Made by a program: the position numbers and the translations under genes. Below are positions 44,721 to 56,639 of a stretch of 64,000 nucleotides of DNA, in pieces. The notes below the pieces were generated by a model, which saw only the letters and a program-made list of their open reading frames with translations, was not told the origin of the DNA and did not search any database. Every line of letters begins with the position of its first letter. Position 1 is the first letter of the stretch. This DNA is from Myotis daubentonii. Taxonomy: Eukaryota; Chordata; Mammalia; Chiroptera; Vespertilionidae. Location: contig NC_081849.1 of assembly GCF_963259705.1 (NCBI RefSeq), positions 61,910,093-61,974,092 on the forward strand. Reading direction: 5' to 3'.

Positions 44721-45079
44721 TTACCTGATGGCACTAGTAAAGGGCATTACAAAGCAGGACTGAGTCATAGTCACTACTGCACATATCCAGTTGTTTCTAT
44801 TGTGTCAATGAAGTCCAGGAGACCTTAACATTGACGGATACGTTTTGAGACCTTCCTGGGTACCACTATAGTTTCCTCATGTTAAACGAACTAAAGCATA
44901 CCTGGAATTTAAAAGCTTATGTAAGCTCTATTGAAAGTGATAGGAGAGAACCACAAGACTGATTTGAGCATTGGATGCTGGGTAGTCATCTACGCTCACT
45001 AACTAAAATGGCTCAACTTCTGTACACACCTCTCCAAGACTGTAAATTACTGCATATCAATAACCTTAGGGTCTCTTAT

Positions 45080-45200
45080 GAAACACTTCTTGAGCACTTA
45101 TTTTCTACCAGCCATTCTGCAAAGTGTTTTACATGCTTTGTCATATTTTATTCTCATAACAACTGCCATCTGCAACAGATACCTATTTTGTCTTAGGTAA
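45080..45200 (+). repeat. MIR SINE fragment
   Basis: 'cttgagcacttattttctac' and 'tattctcataacaactgcca' match the MIR core. Confidence 0.7.
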
Positions 45201-45227
45201 AAAACAACTTATTGCAAGGATACAGGA

Positions 45228-45453
45228 GCCCTAACCGGTTTGGCTCAGTGGTTAGAGCATCGGCCTGCGGACTGAAAGGTTCCAGGTTCAATTCCGGCCA
45301 AGGGCATGTACCTTGGTTGCGGGCACATCCCCAGTGGGAGGTGTGCAGGAGGCGGCTGATCGATGTTACTCTCTCATCGATGTTTCTAACTCTCTATCCT
45401 TCTCCCTTCCTCTCTGTAAAAAAATCAATAAAATATATATATATTTTAAAAAG
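45228..45453 (+). mobile_element. Ves SINE
   Basis: Young copy; TACAGGAG flanks at 45221-45228 and 45455-45462. Confidence 0.93.
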
Positions 45454-45464
45454 TATACAGGAGC

Positions 45465-46120
45465 TTACAGCATTGACCACAGCTGGGAGACAAGCAGGTG
45501 TGACAGATAAGCAGGAACCAGGGATTCTCTGGTAGCAAGGCTGCAGAAACCCTGGAGTCGAGGTTACTGTGCAGGAACAGTCTAAACCACTTGCTGTTGC
45601 TGCCATTAAGGTGGTTTTCCCTTCACCCATCATTCACTCAAGGTTCAGAATCCTGGAAGTAGTTGTCTAATTGACTGGCCTTCTATCGTTTGCCAGATTT
45701 GGGCTCTACTGTGAATAGAAAAAAAAAATATCTGACTTTCTGCTTTCATAATGAGATGCAGGCTCTGAGAATTACCCTTTCCAAGATAGTTCATAATGAG
45801 GAATTTTTCTGGAAAATGGAGCTTGGGGTTCTAATAGGCAGGGGAAATTGGTTGCTAAGTAACCAGGATCTACAAGTGTCCACTGTGGTCTACACCTTAG
45901 GTTGTCCAATACAAACATGTGTGCTCCTATTCTCATTCCTATCATTAAAAAACGAAGTCACCAATAAAATTTTTTCACTTAACCATTTCTAACTCCAAGT
46001 TCAAGATCACTTAGTGATATTCATTTATTCTATCATCATTTCAAGATCCTAAGGGCTAAGTAATAATAGATGTTTTGGTATGATTCTGGATGGAAAAGAA
46101 GATAGGAAACTAGTTAAAAC
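45465..46120. other. KLHL7 intron 1, no feature seen
   Basis: Unique-looking intronic DNA; the 100-codon open frame at 45690-45992 lacks recognisable homology. Confidence 0.4.
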
Positions 46121-46131
46121 TTACCCTATAT

Positions 46132-46349
46132 CAGTGATGGCGAACCTTTTGAGCTTGGCGTGTCAGCATTTTGAAAAACCCTAACTTAACTCTGGTGCCG
46201 TGTCACATATAGAAATTTTTTTATATTTGCAACCATAGTAAAACAAAGACTTATATTTTTGATATTTATTTTATATATTTAAATGCCATTTAACAAAGAA
46301 AATCAACCAAAAAAAAATGAGTTCGCGTGTCATAGGTTCGCCATCACTG
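46132..46349 (-). mobile_element. Nonautonomous hAT MITE
   Basis: 218-bp reverse copy of the 12810-13044 family with ends CAGTGATGGCGAACC / GGTTCGCCATCACTG. Target copies are CCCTATAT (46124-46131) and TCCTATAT (46350-46357), 7 of 8 identical. The right copy is the first eight bases of the next Helitron. Confidence 0.92.
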
Positions 46350-46792
46350 TCCTATATAATAAAAGCCTAATATGCTAAGTGTCTGGTCATCCAGTTGGCC
46401 GTTCAGTCAAAAAGTAATATGCTAATGATATGCTAAGACCACTCAACTGCTTACTATGATGTGTACTCACCATTAGGGGGCAGACAGTCAACTGGTCAAC
46501 CAGTCGCTATGATGTGCACTGACCACCAGGGGGAAGATATTCTGACCGGCAGGTGAGCTTGCTGCTGGGGTCAGGCCAATCGGGACTGAGTGAGATGGGC
46601 CAGACATGCCCTGGAGCCCTCCCACGGCCCTCCCTGGTCCCGATCGTGCACTGGTGGGGATCCTTGGCCTGGCCTGCACCCTCTCACAATCTGGGACCCC
46701 TCGGGAGATGTCGAAGAGCCGGTTTCAGTCCAATCCCACAGGCCAGGCCAAGGGACTCCACTGGTGCACGAATTCATGCACCGGGCCTCTAG
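46350..46792 (+). mobile_element. HeliBat-type Helitron, 443 bp
   Basis: Starts 'tcctatataataaaagcc' and ends 'ccgggcctctag' before T, with the stem 'ggtgcacgaattcatgcacc'. The original 5' end probably lies at 46124, because the hAT at 46132-46349 duplicated the first eight bases. Confidence 0.93.
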
Positions 46793-46839
46793 TATAAATA
46801 TAAGAACAAGGATGGAAATGAAAGTAGAAGCCACATTCA

Positions 46840-46892
46840 TTGTTTATTATTATTTATTCATTAATATTTTTATTATTATTTATTATTGCATT
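46840..46892. repeat. (TTA)n-rich simple sequence
   Basis: Imperfect TTATTA units; the rest of 46900-47125 has nothing recognised. Confidence 0.7.
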
Positions 46893-47131
46893 TATGACTG
46901 CTTTCACTATCTGTTCCTATTCTGTGTCTTTAGCCAGCTCCTCACGGTTCGTTATCCAATGGAGTGACCTAATCCTTTAGTTCTAGGTATCTTAAGCCTT
47001 TGGTCTTGCCTGTATATACAATTACTTCAGTCTTTTACTAACATTTACCACTAGATTTGGCGGACCAGTGTTGGGTCTGGGATTTGATGTTACTTAAAGG
47101 CTGATTAGTTATCCTGTTGCTGTTTAATGGA

Positions 47132-47536
47132 TGTTGGCAGAAGACATGAGACTCTGGTGTCAGAGACCACAGACTTGATTACTCACAACACAGCATTGTG
47201 AGTGTCAGCATATATGTGCAGTTCCCCTTGTCCTACGAGTGCTGTGAGGGCAACATGGTGGAGACCCAATGGTGGACACTGAGCTAAGAAATCTACCATT
47301 TTTATAGCAAGCAATAAGCAAGCCTGCTCTTTATCCTGGAGGGGAGGCATTATCTTATCCCTTAGGGTCACTGGCTGTCAAAACAACCCTGAGAAATGGT
47401 GGCCGGGTAAAAAGTGGCAGGACCTTCCATTCTTGTTATGTCCAGGAAGATACATAGGAACTCATGGAGTACTGTGTCTCCCGACAACCAAAGGTAGCCA
47501 AGGGGATCCCCTGAGTTCCAGCCATCTTCTGTCCCA
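47132..47536 (-). mobile_element. Probable solo LTR (ERV)
   Basis: Minus strand from TGGGACAGAAGATGG to CTTCTGCCAACA, with TATA-like 'tgctataaaaatgg' near 47310 and a possible 4-bp duplication TGGA on both sides. The short duplication and lack of internal genes leave this as a moderate call. Confidence 0.55.
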
Positions 47537-47880
47537 TGGATGGCTAGAGTCAGGCACCTAGCTAAATGTAATAACTTTTGTTCTTTTTACCCAGTGGCAC
47601 GAGGAGCCCAAAATGACAAGGTCTCAGTCTTAACTTGCAGTTCTATAAAAATATTTTTGTATCATTTGGTTGAATCATTCTTTTTAGGGTTCCTAAATCT
47701 CTAGACTTACAGAATCCATCCCCAGAAAGACATTACTAAGATCAAAAATAGTGACAGGAACTCTTCCATCCCTTGGTTGCCAGGCTAGTTCTGACTACAG
47801 AGAAACCAGTCTGTCTATATAAATTATATACAATCAGATCATTTGAAAGTGGATTCTGCTGCTTAAAGAAAAAAGTTTGG

Positions 47881-48184
47881 CCCCAGACAGGTGGCTCATT
47901 TGGTTGGAGTGTAGTCCCCCGTACACCAAAAGGGTTGAAGGTTCAATTCCCGGTCAGGGTGTGTAGGGGAGGCAACCAATTAATATTTTTCTCCCTCCCC
48001 TCTTCCCTCTCTCTCATTCCCTCCTCATTCCTTCCCTCTCCCTTTCTCCTTCTCTCCCTTCTTCCTCCCCTCCTTCCTCTCCTATATTCCTATCCTACAT
48101 CCCTCTCCTTCCCAATCCCTCTCCTTCCCTTCTTCTCTCAAATCAATAAAACATATCCTTGGATGAGGATTAAAAAAAAAAAAG
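47881..48184 (+). mobile_element. Ves SINE, older subfamily, expanded pyrimidine tract
   Basis: Head 'caggtggctcatttggttgg', B-box-like 'ggttcaattcccggtcaggg', a tail of about 150 bp of CCTTCTC-type repeats and then 'aaatcaataaaacatatcct'. Confidence 0.85.
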
Positions 48185-48385
48185 AAAACCACTGATAAGG
48201 CTTTTTTTTTCTCTGAAAAGGAGAATGTAGTGTGTCTGTCTCTCTGTGTCTATATCTGTCTATGTGTGGTATTGGGAACAGAGGGCAAAAGAACTGCAAC
48301 ATGGAAGGGAAGAACATTTCTAACGTTCACCTCACCCAAAGGAAAGGAAATGAGGTCTCAAGCTTATGTCTGTCTTCCTAATTTT

Positions 48386-48489
<104 letters not shown>

Positions 48490-48502
48490 CAATATTCTAA
48501 TC

Positions 48503-48716
48503 CAGCCGTGGACAAACTACGGCCCGCGGGCCGGATCCGGCCCGTTTGAAATGAATAAAAGTATTGAAAAAAAAGACCGTACCCTTTTATGTAATGATGT
48601 TTACTTTGAATTTATATTAGTTCACACAAACACTCCATCCATGCTTTTGTTCCAGCCCTCCGGTCCAGTTTAAGAACCCATTGTGGCCCTTGAGTCAAAA
48701 AGTTTGCCCACCCCTG
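48503..48716 (+). mobile_element. Nonautonomous hAT MITE, second family
   Basis: 214 bp with ends CAGCCGTGGACAAACTACGG / TTTGCCCACCCCTG and target copies TTCTAATC (48495-48502) and TTCTAATT (48717-48724). Distinct from the SPIN-like and CAGTGATGG families. Confidence 0.85.
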
Positions 48717-48724
48717 TTCTAATT

Positions 48725-50400
48725 AAGTTAGAGCTTAAGACACTGCTGTTTTATTAATGATGCCCACCTACTTCTAGTTAAGCAGGACCATAAGCTGTGC
48801 CTTATGGTAGACTCTATAAGCTGGATTGGGGTCCAGCCATCTTTTTTCTTTTTTCCCCTTGCAGGACATAAAAATATGCAGATTCCAAAATTTAGGTTAT
48901 TGGTTTGCAGAGGTGAGTAGAAAGACCTTTGTATATGGGCTTCTTAAGAAAAGCCTAATTTTCCAACTTTGTTTTATTAGAGAAGCACTGCATAATGGGG
49001 GATTACCTGACTACCTGTCAATAGTATGACCTCTTGTATCTCATTTCGACATTAGTCCTTATATAAACTGCCTGCATTGGTAGGATTCGGACACCCAAGT
49101 CCCACCCCCCTCCAACAGAAGTTAGCTGGACCTAGTAGCTGTAAGTTCTTATTTCCAAGTTTACTTTGTCTTTTACGGGATCTATTTTCTTACTGGCACA
49201 GGGAGTGCTTTGTTCTAGCTTCAATGCTGACGAAGCATCCTCTATCAATAACTGTTCTTTCGTGTGTCCTCTGAAGACTAGTTTAGGAACTTACTTAAGA
49301 TTTTACTCCAGAAAGCTTTGAAATGGATAGATATCAATTAAGTTCACTTCCATTTCCCATCTCAATTTTTTCTCAATATGTCATTCGTAGTGTTCCAGAG
49401 AGTCTGCAGTGAACTACATGACTTAAAGCATTGCATCTAATTACAACTAGCAACATAAAATCCCCCAAATTTGATTCCTATGAGCCCTCTTATTAAATTC
49501 CCTCAACTGTGATCGCTTATAAATTAAAATGATAGCAATTGAATTGCAAATGTCTGCTCTCCCTGGTTTCTTAGACTGCTCAGTCTCAGCAATAAGGCAT
49601 AAGCCTAAGTGTTTGGGTATCAGGATAGCTTCCTCAGCCGCTGCAGTGTAGGCTGCCTTCCACTGGAATAGATTTCATATAATACCTCTAAAGCTGAATT
49701 TCCCAATTTCAAGGTAGTGGGTGCCACATGCCACTTGTTTTTTTGCATGTCAAAGGGACCCTAGAACACTTAAGATTAGCACAGCATCCTCCCCATCTCC
49801 ACAAACCTGAAGAGATCCAAGCAAATCTCCTCTATCTCTATAGTAAATAGTGCAGAGGTTGACGTTATTATACAATCCTAACCCACATTATTGTTCCCAG
49901 CCAAAAAGAGAACAGAAACTTCCATTTCTGAAGAGGGTTTTTCAAAAACATAAAATCTTGGCTTTTGTGGTTGGGATGTTGCCAGTTTATCAGCTGTTTG
50001 TAATTGATAGACTCTAAGACTAAACTCACTGGGAGGACTCACTTATCAAAGGCTAATAGGGACACTATGTTTACCATATAGAGAAGGAATTTCATCTGTG
50101 CGTAATAATGTTTCATAAGACACATTGTTTTTCTTAGACAAAATTTTAGACACTTGCCAATAAGATGTACTCGGCTGCTGGGTCTCCTAGAGTTTCCCCT
50201 TTTCCCCTGTTCACTTGGGGGCAGAATTATGGAAGAAGAATGAGCCCGGAGGCCTGGCTCCATGTGACCACTACCATACCCTTGCCCATCCTATAGTCAC
50301 TCTTCCACAAGTAACAGTTCAAGAAAAGGACTGAAACTTCCTTCCCAGGGCTTACCTTCCCCAGAGGAAGAGGGAGTACATTAAGAGCCAGAAATCTAAT
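48725..50400. other. KLHL7 intron 1, no feature seen
   Basis: About 1.7 kb of apparently unique intronic sequence. Confidence 0.4.
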
Positions 50401-50409
50401 CAACACTAA

Positions 50410-51877
50410 TCAACACTAATAAAAAAGAAAAATGGTAATTGGCGTACGAGCTACCCTTTTCATTGGCTAATCAGGGCTATATGCAAATTAACTGCCAACT
50501 GAGATGGCAGTTAACTGCCAACAAGATGGCGGTTAATTTGCATATGTAGGCACAATGCAGGGAGGCCAAAGGGAAAGCAGGAAGAAGCCCCCTGCCACTG
50601 ACAGTGATCGGAAACCCAGGGGGGGGCTAAGAGCTGGGGGGCAGGGCAAAGGCAGCCCTGGGGCCGCCTTTGCCCTGCCCCCCAGCCATGATCGGAGAAT
50701 CAGGTGCCTTTTCCGCCCTGGCCAGTGATAGCAGGAAGTAGGGGTGGAGCCAGTGATGGGAGCTGGGCAAGGTCGAAGCTGGCAGTCCCAGGAGCTAGGG
50801 GTCCCTTGCCTGGGCCTAAAGCGAAGCCCAGGATCGTGGGGCCGCTGCAGCTGCGGGTCCCCGCTGCCCGGGCCGAACGCCTAGGCCAGAGGCATCAGGC
50901 CTGGGCAAGGGGCCGATCCTGCGATTGGAGGGTGATGGGGGTCAACGCCTGAGGGCTCCCAGTATGTGAGAGGGGGCAGGCTGGGCTGAGGGACACTCCC
51001 CCCCACACACACATCCAGTGCACGGGGATCAGCGGAGCCGCGAGGCCTCCCAGCACCGGCATCAGTGTGACAGGGGGCAGTGCCCAAACCCCCTGAACCC
51101 CCTGATCGCCCTGCGGCTCTGTGTGCGACAGGGGGCGGGGCCACAACCTCCCTATCTGCCCTGCTCTGTTCGGGACAGGGGAAGGCGCCCCAACCCCCTG
51201 ATCAGCCCTGCTCTGTGCCTGATAGGGGGGAGCTCCCCAACCCCCTGATCGCTCTGCGGCTCTGTGTGTGACAGGGTGCAGTGCCCCAACCCCCTGATCG
51301 GCCCTGCTCTGTGTGTGACAGGGTGTGGTGCCCCAACCCCCTCCGCCCCCCCCCCCCAACGGGTCCTGCTCTGTGTGTGATGGGGAAGAGCCATAACCTC
51401 CCCTTCGGCCCTGCCCTGAGTGTGAGAGTGGCGGCGCCCCAACCCCTCTGATGGGCTCTGCTCTGTGAGTGACAGGGGCCAGCGCCCCAACCCCCTGATT
51501 GGCCCTGCTCTGTGCGTGACAGGGGGTTGCGCCGCAACCTCCCCATCGACCCTGCCTTGAGTGTGACAGGGGGCGGTGCCCCAATCCCCCAATCGGCCCT
51601 ACCCTGAGCGTGACTGAGGGTGGCATCGCAACCTCCTGATCCTCCCTGCTCTGTGCATGACATGGGGCGGTGCCCCAACTCCCCAAATGGCCCTGCTCTG
51701 AGCCCGACCAGGGGCTGCACCTAGGGATTGGGCCTGCCCTCTGCCACCTGGCAGCAGGTCTAAGCCAGCAGGTCGTTATCTCCCGAGGGGTCCCAGACTG
51801 GGAGAGGGCACAGGCCGGGCTGAGGGACCCCCCCCTCCCTCCCCGAGTGCACAAATTTTTGTGCACTGGGCCTCTAG
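50410..51877 (+). mobile_element. HeliBat-type Helitron, about 1.47 kb
   Basis: Starts 'tcaacactaataaaaaag' and ends 'actgggcctctag' before T, with the 3' stem 'gtgcacaaatttttgtgcac'. The interior is GC-rich and holds a 47-bp tandem array. The 323-codon open frame on the minus strand (50895-51866) and its companions translate this array and are not Rep/helicase, so the element is nonautonomous. Confidence 0.88.
51060..51715. repeat. 47-bp minisatellite inside the Helitron
   Basis: About 13 diverged units. Anchors 'gtgacaggg' recur at intervals of 47 bp (for example near 51268, 51315, 51469, 51516, 51563, 51610 and 51657). One longer interval at 51315-51377 is due to a C-rich expansion. Confidence 0.92.
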
Positions 51878-51954
51878 TGTTTCCATAAAAGTGTAACAGT
51901 TATCCCAATACCATTTTTCAATTATCTGATCTCTCACTACATTTTTTGAATTTA

Positions 51955-52260
51955 TACTTTATTTTTTAGAGCAGTTTTAGTTTTACAGAAAAATTGAGCA
52001 GAAAGTGCAGTTTCCATTTATCCCTTCGCCCTCACCCCCACAGTTCCCCCTATTATTAACATCTTGCATTCATGTAATACATTTATTACAACTGATGAGC
52101 CAATATTGTGACATTATTAATAACCATAGTTTACATTAGGGTTCACTCTTTCTGTTGTACATTCTATGAGTTTTGACAAATGTATCATGACATGTATCAA
52201 CTGTTACAGCATTATACAAAATAGTTTTACTGCCTTAAACTTTGTCTGTGCTCCACCCTC
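51955..52260 (-). mobile_element. L1M 3'UTR fragment
   Basis: 'tttagagcagttttagtttt', 'aaattgagcagaaagtgcag' and 'tgtacattctatgagttttg' are reverse L1M 3' UTR. Confidence 0.85.
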
Positions 52261-52354
52261 TCACCACATTTTTGAAATGGTATCTTTATCATATATCAAA
52301 TTTCCACTTGTTTCAAACCTGAATGAGAATGCCTTTCCTGTTTCACCATTAAAT

Positions 52355-52610
52355 GCGATGTTTGCTATGGAGTTCTGATATTTGACCTTTAGTATACATC
52401 GTTTTCTTTATTAAAGTCTCAGGAAGTGAATTTTATTCAACAGTCTTTTCCATCTATTGAAGTTTTTCTACAAGAAGTTTTTCTCTTTTAACCTGTCAAT
52501 ATGATGAATTGCATTAATAGAATTACTTTTTGAACCCTCCTTGCATTCCTAGAACAATATTTGACTAATACCCTGCTGAGTTCAGTTTGCAAATACTTGA
52601 CATATCTGTA
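52355..52610 (-). mobile_element. L1 ORF2 fragment
   Basis: 'aacctgtcaatatgatgaat' and 'ccttgcattcctagaacaat' are reverse, diverged L1 ORF2. Confidence 0.8.
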
Positions 52611-52619
52611 AGTCAGTCT

Positions 52620-54490
52620 CTAAAGGAAGAAAAAAGTGCAAAGAAAATGTGACCAAAATAGCAACTGGCAGTTAAAGAAAAAAGAAGACAGCAAGAAAGC
52701 AAAATAAATAGCATAAAAGAAGATGGCATTTGTAAGGTAAAACATAAGTTATCAGTAATAAATATGAAGAATTAAACACTACTAAAAATATTCTTATCTA
52801 AGATGAGAACTTCCAACTAAGTCACACAAAAATCTGTGCTGTTTATAGGAGACTATTCAACAACTGAAATTAATACAAAGATATAACTAATATGAGGGAC
52901 ATAAATAGAGAAATCTCAAGGGTTATTTTTCTTGTTTTATCCAGTGAACATGTATTGCTCAACAGGTACTTTTTGTTTCTCTTCATTCACCTAGGACTTG
53001 TTACCTCTCACATTCTCCAATTTACCTGAGTCTCTTTCTCTTCCCATTTCCTATCCGTGGTTACACCTCTTCCCCAGATGACTGATAGCAGAGGGAACTC
53101 TCTCTAGGTTAGTCCCATCTCTTGTTGAAACCTCTTGATCTACTGTAGTACAGTCAAGTAAATGTACCATTTGGATAAAAAAGATTCCTCCCCTTTCACC
53201 CCCCCCATACACACAACATTAATATCCAGCCAAAGATTAATTTTAGAGTAAGATTAAATTACTCTACAATCCCTCTGATTTCCCTTATGTCCTCCAGTGC
53301 CTATTAAATCACTCCACTAAAACTCCTATTGCTGAGAATGCCTTGGAAAGGTTTTTGGCTACATTTCTGTTTAGCTCTCTCTGCACTTTCTGGAACTTTT
53401 CATCAGCAGCCATAGATCCCTCCCCTATCTTATTTGCTTGCTATCCTGTCAATATTCTTTTCCTCCTTCCTTTCCTTCTTTGCTCCCTTTTTCTCTTTTT
53501 TTCTCTTAAATAACTTGATCAGCTTGTTTTGGTGGTAACCAAATCATTAGTTTGGTTTTTGGTACCTGAGTATTGTTGGGTTTTTTTGGTGTGGTTTGTA
53601 GCAAAATTACCTGAGAGTTATGCCTACTCTGAACCTCCTCCCCAAATAAATGGAAATAACATTTTTAAGATTCAAGACATTATTGGAATAACAATAGCTT
53701 TAACTTTAAGAAATCTACATATAATTTCTAAGCAGTACTATAGCCTTATAAAAAATCTTCAAATAAGCCATAAAAGGGAAATTATGTTCATCCTTTAGCC
53801 AACTGTTTAGGGCCCATTTCCTTTCTCAATCTAAGCATTACCGTCTTACTTGGATTTTTATGCCTGGAGTAATAAGATAGGAAATAGCAGTGACTTATCT
53901 ATCAGAAACTAGATTAATAGTTATAGCAAAATACTTTAAAATGCAAAATGCCATATCCTCTGAGCTATTTCTATGAGTGAGAGATTTTTTTTTTTACTCT
54001 GAAAATACTATTTTCCTCATTTTCCCAGTTCCTAAGCGTGTTTAACATATCCCAGGCTGTAAATTTTCTCTGAGCCTTACCTATAAATTAGATATTTAAT
54101 TTCAGTAAGAAGTTGAAATTTTTTTTTCCTTGAAATCCATCTCTAATGGTTCTAATAAACCTTACTTTTTTCTTTAATTTTCAATTTTTCCAACATTTGT
54201 AGTACTTAATTTAAATCTGCCTTCCTTCAGCAACCTAGAGTGACGACTGTTTTGGCTTTGGTCAGAAATCACAATTTAAAAGTGACTGGTATCCAGCTCC
54301 TATCAGAAGTACATTTGAGAGAAGTGTTGTTTACGGAAAGAGTGCTGCATGGACATTTGGTTCATCCACTCTGTATTCTGAGTTGTTTCTGTTTCAGTTT
54401 AGATCTATGAAGGCTACCGTCTTGGGAAATGCAGTGTGTACTCTCGATTTTATCAAGGATAGATCATTTTTAAAAGCAGATTGTTATGTT
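52620..54490. other. KLHL7 intron 1, no feature seen
   Basis: AT-rich, apparently unique intronic sequence. Confidence 0.4.
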
Positions 54491-54501
54491 TGAAAATCAT
54501 A

Positions 54502-54603
54502 TAGGGGAGGCTAGGGGACTGTCTAGGGCGGGGGGATAAAATGGATATATATGTAATACCCTTTGTAATACTTTAAGCAATAAAAAAAAAAAAAAGAAAA
54601 GAA
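54502..54603 (+). mobile_element. Young L1 3' end, severely 5' truncated
   Basis: About 100 bp of bat L1 3' UTR ('ctgtctagggcggggggata', 'tttgtaatactttaagcaat') plus poly(A). Flanked by GAAAATCATA at 54492-54501 and 54604-54613. Confidence 0.92.
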
Positions 54604-54613
54604 GAAAATCATA

Positions 54614-54712
54614 CATTTACGCAATGGAATACTATTCTACTGTAAAAACAAAGAAAATTGTTTTTGTTTTTTAAAGAGGCATTGCATTTCTTTTTTTTCT
54701 TTTTGTTTTTTG
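54614..54712 (+). mobile_element. Old L1 fragment, left part
   Basis: 'acgcaatggaatactattct' is L1 ORF2 3' sequence; it resumes after the Ves SINE at 54950. Confidence 0.75.
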
Positions 54713-54949
54713 TTAATCCTCACCTGAGGATATTTTTCCATTGATTTTTTTAGGGTGAGTGGAAGAGAGAGGGAAACAGAGAGAAACATCGATGTGTCTC
54801 ACATCGATTGGTTGCCTCCTGCGAGCCCTGACCAGGGCCCTGGCCCGAGGGGAGCCTGTAACCAAGGCATGTGTCCCCAACTGGAACCGAACCTGGGACC
54901 CTCTGGTCCCCCAGCCAGTGCTCTATTCACCGAGCCAAACCAGCCAGGA
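54713..54949 (-). mobile_element. Ves SINE, older subfamily
   Basis: Tail 'aatcctcacctgaggatatt' at left, head 'gagccaaaccagccagga' at right; inserted into an L1 fragment. Confidence 0.92.
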
Positions 54950-55205
54950 CAAAACAAAGGAAGTTTTAAACCTTTGCAACAGAATGGATGGACCTGGAGA
55001 ACATTATGTAAGCGAAATAAGTCAGTCAGAAAAAGACAAGTACCATATGATTTCATTCATAAGTGGGATTTAATGAACAAACTGAACTACCAAGCAAAAT
55101 AGAGCAGACTCATAGATAAAGAACAAGCAGACAGCTCTATTGGAGGGATGGGGAGTAAGTGCATAGGGATTAAGCCAGAAAGAAAAACCATTAAGGACAT
55201 TGTCA
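54950..55205 (+). mobile_element. Old L1 fragment, right part
   Basis: 'cagaatggatggacctggag' and 'catatgatttcattcataag' are ORF2/3' UTR phrases continuing from 54712. Confidence 0.82.
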
Positions 55206-55560
55206 TTATGTCATTTACTGTCCCCATAATATCTCACTGTGATAAATAGCTTAGAATTTGCCTCAGAAAAAAAAAATTATCTTCCCTAAAACTGTAGTAG
55301 ACTACTTGTTTGCTGATTATAAAGATTTCCTAACTGTTGTGAAGCTCAGTGCCTGATTTTGGTACAGAAAACTCATGACAGCACTCTGTAAGTCCTTCCT
55401 AAATAGGTCATATAAACAAATTCTGTACTGGAAAAATAAACAAACTTAAATAGGAAATAGAGATAAAGCATTTGACAAGCACCTGTTTAATATGTTTGCT
55501 AAACCAGAACCTTAAACAATGAGCCCCTTTTGATTTTATTTCCTTCTCTCTCTTGATTAG

Positions 55561-55663
55561 AAAACATTGTGTGACGTGATCCTTATGGTCCAGGAAAGAA
55601 AAATACCTGCTCATCGTGTTGTCCTTGCAGCAGCCAGTCACTTTTTTAACTTGATGTTCACAA
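55561..55663 (+). CDS. KLHL7: KLHL7 coding exon 2 (residues 41-75)
   Basis: Preceded by 'ttgattag' and followed by GTAAGT; enters in phase 0 and leaves after one base of codon 75. It encodes the first half of the BTB/POZ domain, '[19 protein letters not shown]' and '[15 protein letters not shown]'. The CDV...[10 protein letters not shown] pattern is the signature of BTB-Kelch proteins, where this fold dimerises and binds Cullin-3. The frame is intact and matches my memory of the human exon. Confidence 0.97.
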
Positions 55664-55989
55664 GTAAGTATCTTAAGGTCAAACATATTATTTATTCTAT
55701 GAGAATGAGATGGGTCTAAATGAAAACATGCCATTTTTTCCTGGTCTATAAAGAAGTTAAGATCATAAAAGAGTGAAGAGATTGAAAAGTGGTCATGGTT
55801 ATGATTAATCAAAGGAATCATGTCATTTCATTCGCCCTAAAAGCCCCAGGTCTCTATTTATGGGGATACAGCTTCTACTTAAATACCTACAGTTTTCTTC
55901 TTAACCTCTGGTGGAAAGGCAAAGGAACAGATAAACCTTATGACATTTTATCCAGCAAGTTAAATTAAATAAAAATGAAATATTGCATA

Positions 55990-56199
55990 CTAGTGACCTA
56001 ATACACAAATTCATGCACATTGGAAGGAAATTAATTAGAAGAAATATTTTAATATTGCTATTCGCCCTTTCTCTATAATGGAAGTGTCAACCAAATTCAG
56101 TCGACAATGATAGATCGAAACACATGTGTGATTCGCACCGGTGAAAGTTTTATATGTATCACACATGTGCGAGTCAACTTAGCCTTTTACATATATAGA
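55990..56199 (-). mobile_element. HeliBat-type Helitron, 210 bp
   Basis: In KLHL7 intron 2. Minus strand from 'tctatatatgtaaaaggct' to CTAG at 55993-55990, with a decayed 3' stem ('gtgcatgaatttgtgtat'). Confidence 0.85.
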
Positions 56200-56439
56200 A
56201 TAAACTTGCTTAATTAGACCTCCTTTCTGATGTAGCTAAACTTTTTCCAGCCCAGTGAAGCACTTCTCTTTCAGGTAATTGTCAGCAACAGAGCAGTAAA
56301 TATCAACACAAAACAGATTATTATTGTAGATCACGCAGGGAGAAGGGTAAAATATTTAACTGCAGCAGTGTTTGACTATATTCTGCACAGTGAGAAAACC
56401 TGAAGTCGTTTTCAAGGTCCACCATTTCTTACTTCTTTT

Positions 56440-56600
56440 CAGTTGGGTCAAGCTTCTAAGCTTTCTAAATCTCCATTTTCCTGCTAATGAAAAGAAAATA
56501 GGATTCCACTGAATCTCCTATATGTCTACTCCAGGACTTCTGTGAGGATCAAATGAGATGAGGCATGAGAAAACACTTCACAGACATTTGGTTAAAGTGT
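56440..56600 (+). repeat. MIR SINE
   Basis: 'cttctgtgaggatcaaatga' and 'aaatctccattttcctgcta' follow the MIR order. Confidence 0.7.
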
Positions 56601-56639
56601 AAATGTTTCCACCTGGCTATAAAGCAAGTCGGGTTCCTG

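Noticed and set aside
47773..48195. 140-codon open frame rich in Leu/Pro/Ser
   Set aside because: It runs through a Ves SINE and its expanded pyrimidine tract.
51060..51715. CRISPR-like regular repeats
   Set aside because: The units are directly adjacent, with no unique spacers, in a vertebrate Helitron; this is a minisatellite.
50895..51866. 323-codon open frame on the minus strand and overlapping frames of 146-172 codons
   Set aside because: They translate the GC-rich 47-bp tandem array and Helitron ends. All frames stay open because the unit lacks stops; no Rep, helicase or other domain is visible.
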